From: Cochleicola gelatinilyticus
GTDB lineage: Bacteria; Bacteroidota; Bacteroidia; Flavobacteriales; Flavobacteriaceae
Assembly (NCBI RefSeq): GCF_001637325.1
Contig: NZ_LRXL01000026.1
Location: 310,001-374,000, forward strand
Length of the DNA: 64,000 bases
Direction of reading: 5' to 3'
The stretch's first letter is position 1; every line of letters starts with the position of its first letter. Both the position numbers and the translations under genes were made by a program. Below, in pieces: positions 62,041-64,000 of the stretch. The notes beneath the pieces are model-generated. The model made no database searches, was not told where the DNA came from, and saw only the letters and a program-made list of their open reading frames with translations.

Positions 62041-62965
62041 CTTCGTTGTCGTTAAATTTTGAAATTCCTCTTTTTGAATCGTTGAAATTACTTTCAAATT
62101 CATCTTCCTCTTCGGCTCCTTCAAACTTATAGCTTAACATCTTATAGTATAATTTTGCTGCTAGAAAATCTGAAGACTTCTCATTCTCATTCGGGCAAAG
62201 CTCTACAATATCGAAGCCTACCACATTGCGTTCTGCGAATACTTGTTTTAAGAACTCTAATGTTTCGTAGTAAAACAAACCTCCTGGTTCTGGCGTTCCA
62301 GTTGAAGGCATAATTGAAGGATCGAACGCGTCTAAATCGAATGTTATAAACACATTGTCTCCCAATGCTTCAATCACATTATCCATCCAATATTCATCGC
62401 CTGCCATGTCATGTGCGAACCATGTTTTCTCTTCATCTATGATTGTAGTTTCTGAAACATCCATGCTTCGAATTCCTACTTGAACTAAATTGGTATTCTG
62501 GCTGGCTTCATAAACTGCGCATGCGTGATTGCAGGTTGAACCATCATATTCTTTACGAAGATCGGCATGTGCATCAATGTGCAATACGGTAAGATCGTCG
62601 AAACATTCATTAAAGGCACGAATTGTTCCTATCGAAATACTGTGTTCTCCTCCAAAAACAGTTACAAATTTATTCCGAAGAATAAAATCTTTCGTCATTT
62701 TATGTACTGCATCGACCACCGCTTCTGGAGAAGAATTTTCTTCAATCGGCTCGGTAAGGTGGATGCCTTGTTTATACACTTCCGTTTTTGTTTCGATATC
62801 GTACAATTCCATATTTTCTGAAGCATTTAAAAAAGCTTCAGGACCCTTGTCTGCACCTTTTTGCCAGGTACTTGTCCCGTCGTAAGGAACTGGAATTAAT
62901 ACAATTTTTGAAGTTTCAAGGGTCGCATATTTTTGCGGGATCCCTGCATACGTCTTAGTGCTCAT
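62030..62965 (-). CDS. speB: Agmatinase (agmatine ureohydrolase)
   Basis: This 311-residue ureohydrolase hydrolyses agmatine to putrescine and urea. The two-manganese site is built from GGEHS (about residues 109-113), HIDAHADLR (about 132-140) and TFDLDAFDPSIMPSTGTPEPGG split across the conserved DxDxxDP region (about 210-230). It overlaps speA upstream and the deoxyhypusine-synthase-like gene downstream, each by 11 bases. A charged acidic tail (EGAEEEDEFESN and following) extends the C-terminus. Confidence 0.94.
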   Translation of the reverse strand: MSTKTYAGIPQKYATLETSKIVLIPVPYDGTSTWQKGADKGPEAFLNASENMELYDIETKTEVYKQGIHLTEPIEENSSPEAVVDAVHKMTKDFILRNKFVTVFGGEHSISIGTIRAFNECFDDLTVLHIDAHADLRKEYDGSTCNHACAVYEASQNTNLVQVGIRSMDVSETTIIDEEKTWFAHDMAGDEYWMDNVIEALGDNVFITFDLDAFDPSIMPSTGTPEPGGLFYYETLEFLKQVFAERNVVGFDIVELCPNENEKSSDFLAAKLYYKMLSYKFEGAEEEDEFESNFNDSKRGISKFNDNEDDN

Positions 62966-64000
62966 AACCTAAAATATTTAACAATTGTTTGCTTGTTTGT
63001 TGTTCAGAAAATAGTTTTGTTGAGATGTTTCCATCTTCATCTTTATCAATTAAAATATGCTTGGGTGATGGAATAAGGCAATGCTGCAATCCGCCGAATC
63101 CACCAATAGTTTCTTGATATGCTCCTGTGTTGAAAAATCCAATATACAGGGGTTTTTCTTTTTTGAATTTTGGAAGATAGATAGCATTCATATGTTGTTC
63201 ACTATTATAATAATCATCACTATCGCAAGTTAAACCTCCTAGCAAAATACGCTCGTACTCTTCATTCCATCGATTAATCGCTAACATAATAAATCGCTTG
63301 CTGATTGCCCAAGTATCTGGTAATGTAGTAATAAATGAAGAATTAATCATATTCCATTTTTCGCGGTCATTCTGTTGTTTCTGATACAGGATCTCGTAAA
63401 TCGCACCGCCACTCTCACCTACTGTAAAGCTACCAAATTCTGTAAAGATATGCGGTACTGGAACATCGGCTTCCGCACACGTTAAATTAATTTGATTCAC
63501 AATTTCATCGATCATGTATTGGTAATCATAATCGAAAGCAAGTGAGTTTTTAATCGGGAATCCACCGCCAATGTTAAGACTATCTAATGTAGGACAGATT
63601 TTCTTTAACTTGGTATACACTGTTAAACATTTTACCAATTCGTTCCAATAATAAGCATTGTCACGAATTCCTGTATTAATAAAAAAGTGGAGCATTTTTA
63701 ATTCTACTTTTTTATTTTCCTTTATTTGTTTTTCGTAGAACGGAACAATGTTTTTGTATCCAATTCCAAGACGGGATGTGTAAAATTCGAACTTTGGCTC
63801 TTCTTCTGAAGCTATTCGAATTCCTACTTTAAACTTTTTATCGATTCCTTCCGAGAGTAATCCGATCTCTTCATAATTATCGATAATCGGAATGCAATTC
63901 TTATGTCCATTATTTATAAGTCTTGAAATATTATCGATATACTGGTCTCGTTTAAACCCGTTACATATAACATACGTTTTATCGTTAATCTTTCCCTCTG
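62955..64000 (-). CDS. speA: Biosynthetic arginine decarboxylase, 5' end outside the window
   Basis: The C-terminal 348 residues of a PLP-dependent arginine decarboxylase (alanine-racemase fold III) are present. The reading frame is open to the right edge, beginning EGKINDKTYVICNGFKRD. Visible motifs include LNIGGGFPIKNS (PLP phosphate site), HIFTEFGSFTVGESG and GGLTCDSDDYYN (the C-terminal Cys-Asp-Ser motif that decarboxylates in related enzymes). It makes agmatine, the substrate of speB, with which it overlaps by 11 bases. The active-site lysine lies outside the window. Confidence 0.92.
   Translation of the reverse strand, partial: EGKINDKTYVICNGFKRDQYIDNISRLINNGHKNCIPIIDNYEEIGLLSEGIDKKFKVGIRIASEEEPKFEFYTSRLGIGYKNIVPFYEKQIKENKKVELKMLHFFINTGIRDNAYYWNELVKCLTVYTKLKKICPTLDSLNIGGGFPIKNSLAFDYDYQYMIDEIVNQINLTCAEADVPVPHIFTEFGSFTVGESGGAIYEILYQKQQNDREKWNMINSSFITTLPDTWAISKRFIMLAINRWNEEYERILLGGLTCDSDDYYNSEQHMNAIYLPKFKKEKPLYIGFFNTGAYQETIGGFGGLQHCLIPSPKHILIDKDEDGNISTKLFSEQQTSKQLLNILGYEH

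Overview
The window is an AT-rich, gene-dense chromosome segment of a Bacteroidota bacterium, most likely a marine member of the Flavobacteriaceae. The evidence is a SusC/SusD outer-membrane pair, many lipoproteins with SC/AC lipoboxes, almost no Shine-Dalgarno sites, promoter elements of the TTTG...TAnnTTTG type, a class II HMG-CoA reductase beside a GYDIA-type GHMP kinase, and a coaX-OMP-TPR-lptC-CBS-PPIase gene string typical of this group. No prophage, insertion sequence, CRISPR array or rRNA was seen. No gene-free stretch exceeds about 240 bases. Both ends cut genes: mrdA on the left and speA on the right.

Left part (1-17.2 kb) is mostly housekeeping: cell elongation (mrdA-rodA), a secreted nuclease, an oligopeptide-type ABC permease, the periplasmic protease Prc, SurE, LpxB, a two-gene XRE regulator/membrane-protein operon with a phased operator array, an NlpC/P60 lipoprotein, ComEC, a secreted thioredoxin, and a dipeptidyl peptidase plus POT transporter operon for peptide use. 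The middle-left part (17.4-29.3 kb) has mevalonate-pathway genes, then a reverse-strand envelope operon from coaX to a PpiD-like foldase, tRNA-Phe, and a few small or hypothetical genes.

The central accessory block (29.4-44.2 kb, perhaps to 52.4 kb) is an arsenosugar biosynthesis cluster. It holds a CMD/AhpD peroxidase-like protein, the radical SAM enzyme ArsS, two TIGR04282-type glycosyltransferases, a SusC/SusD pair, a sodium:solute symporter, an atypical metallophosphoesterase, a periplasmic rhodanese, a purine nucleoside phosphorylase, arsenite methyltransferase ArsM, a fatty-acid-hydroxylase-type membrane oxygenase, a DUF547 lipoprotein and a TIGR04283 glycosyltransferase. A plausible flow is arsenite methylation (ArsM), 5'-deoxyadenosyl transfer (ArsS), removal of adenine (PNP), dephosphorylation and glycosyl transfer, with dedicated transport. 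The transport, phosphatase, rhodanese and oxygenase roles are inferred from position only. It is followed by hemerythrin, a GH113-like lipoprotein, a second DUF547 protein, a flavoprotein/polyferredoxin pair whose polyferredoxin carries a periplasmic PA-like insertion, and two GT2 enzymes.

The right part (52.4-64 kb) has an AraC regulator divergent from an aldehyde dehydrogenase/DUF779 unit with repeated operator-like sites, an M28 peptidase divergent from a TolB-like propeller protein over a 31-bp palindromic promoter region, a membrane mannosyltransferase-like protein, a GNAT-nitrilase fusion, and a tightly overlapping speA-speB-deoxyhypusine-synthase-like operon that suggests homospermidine formation.
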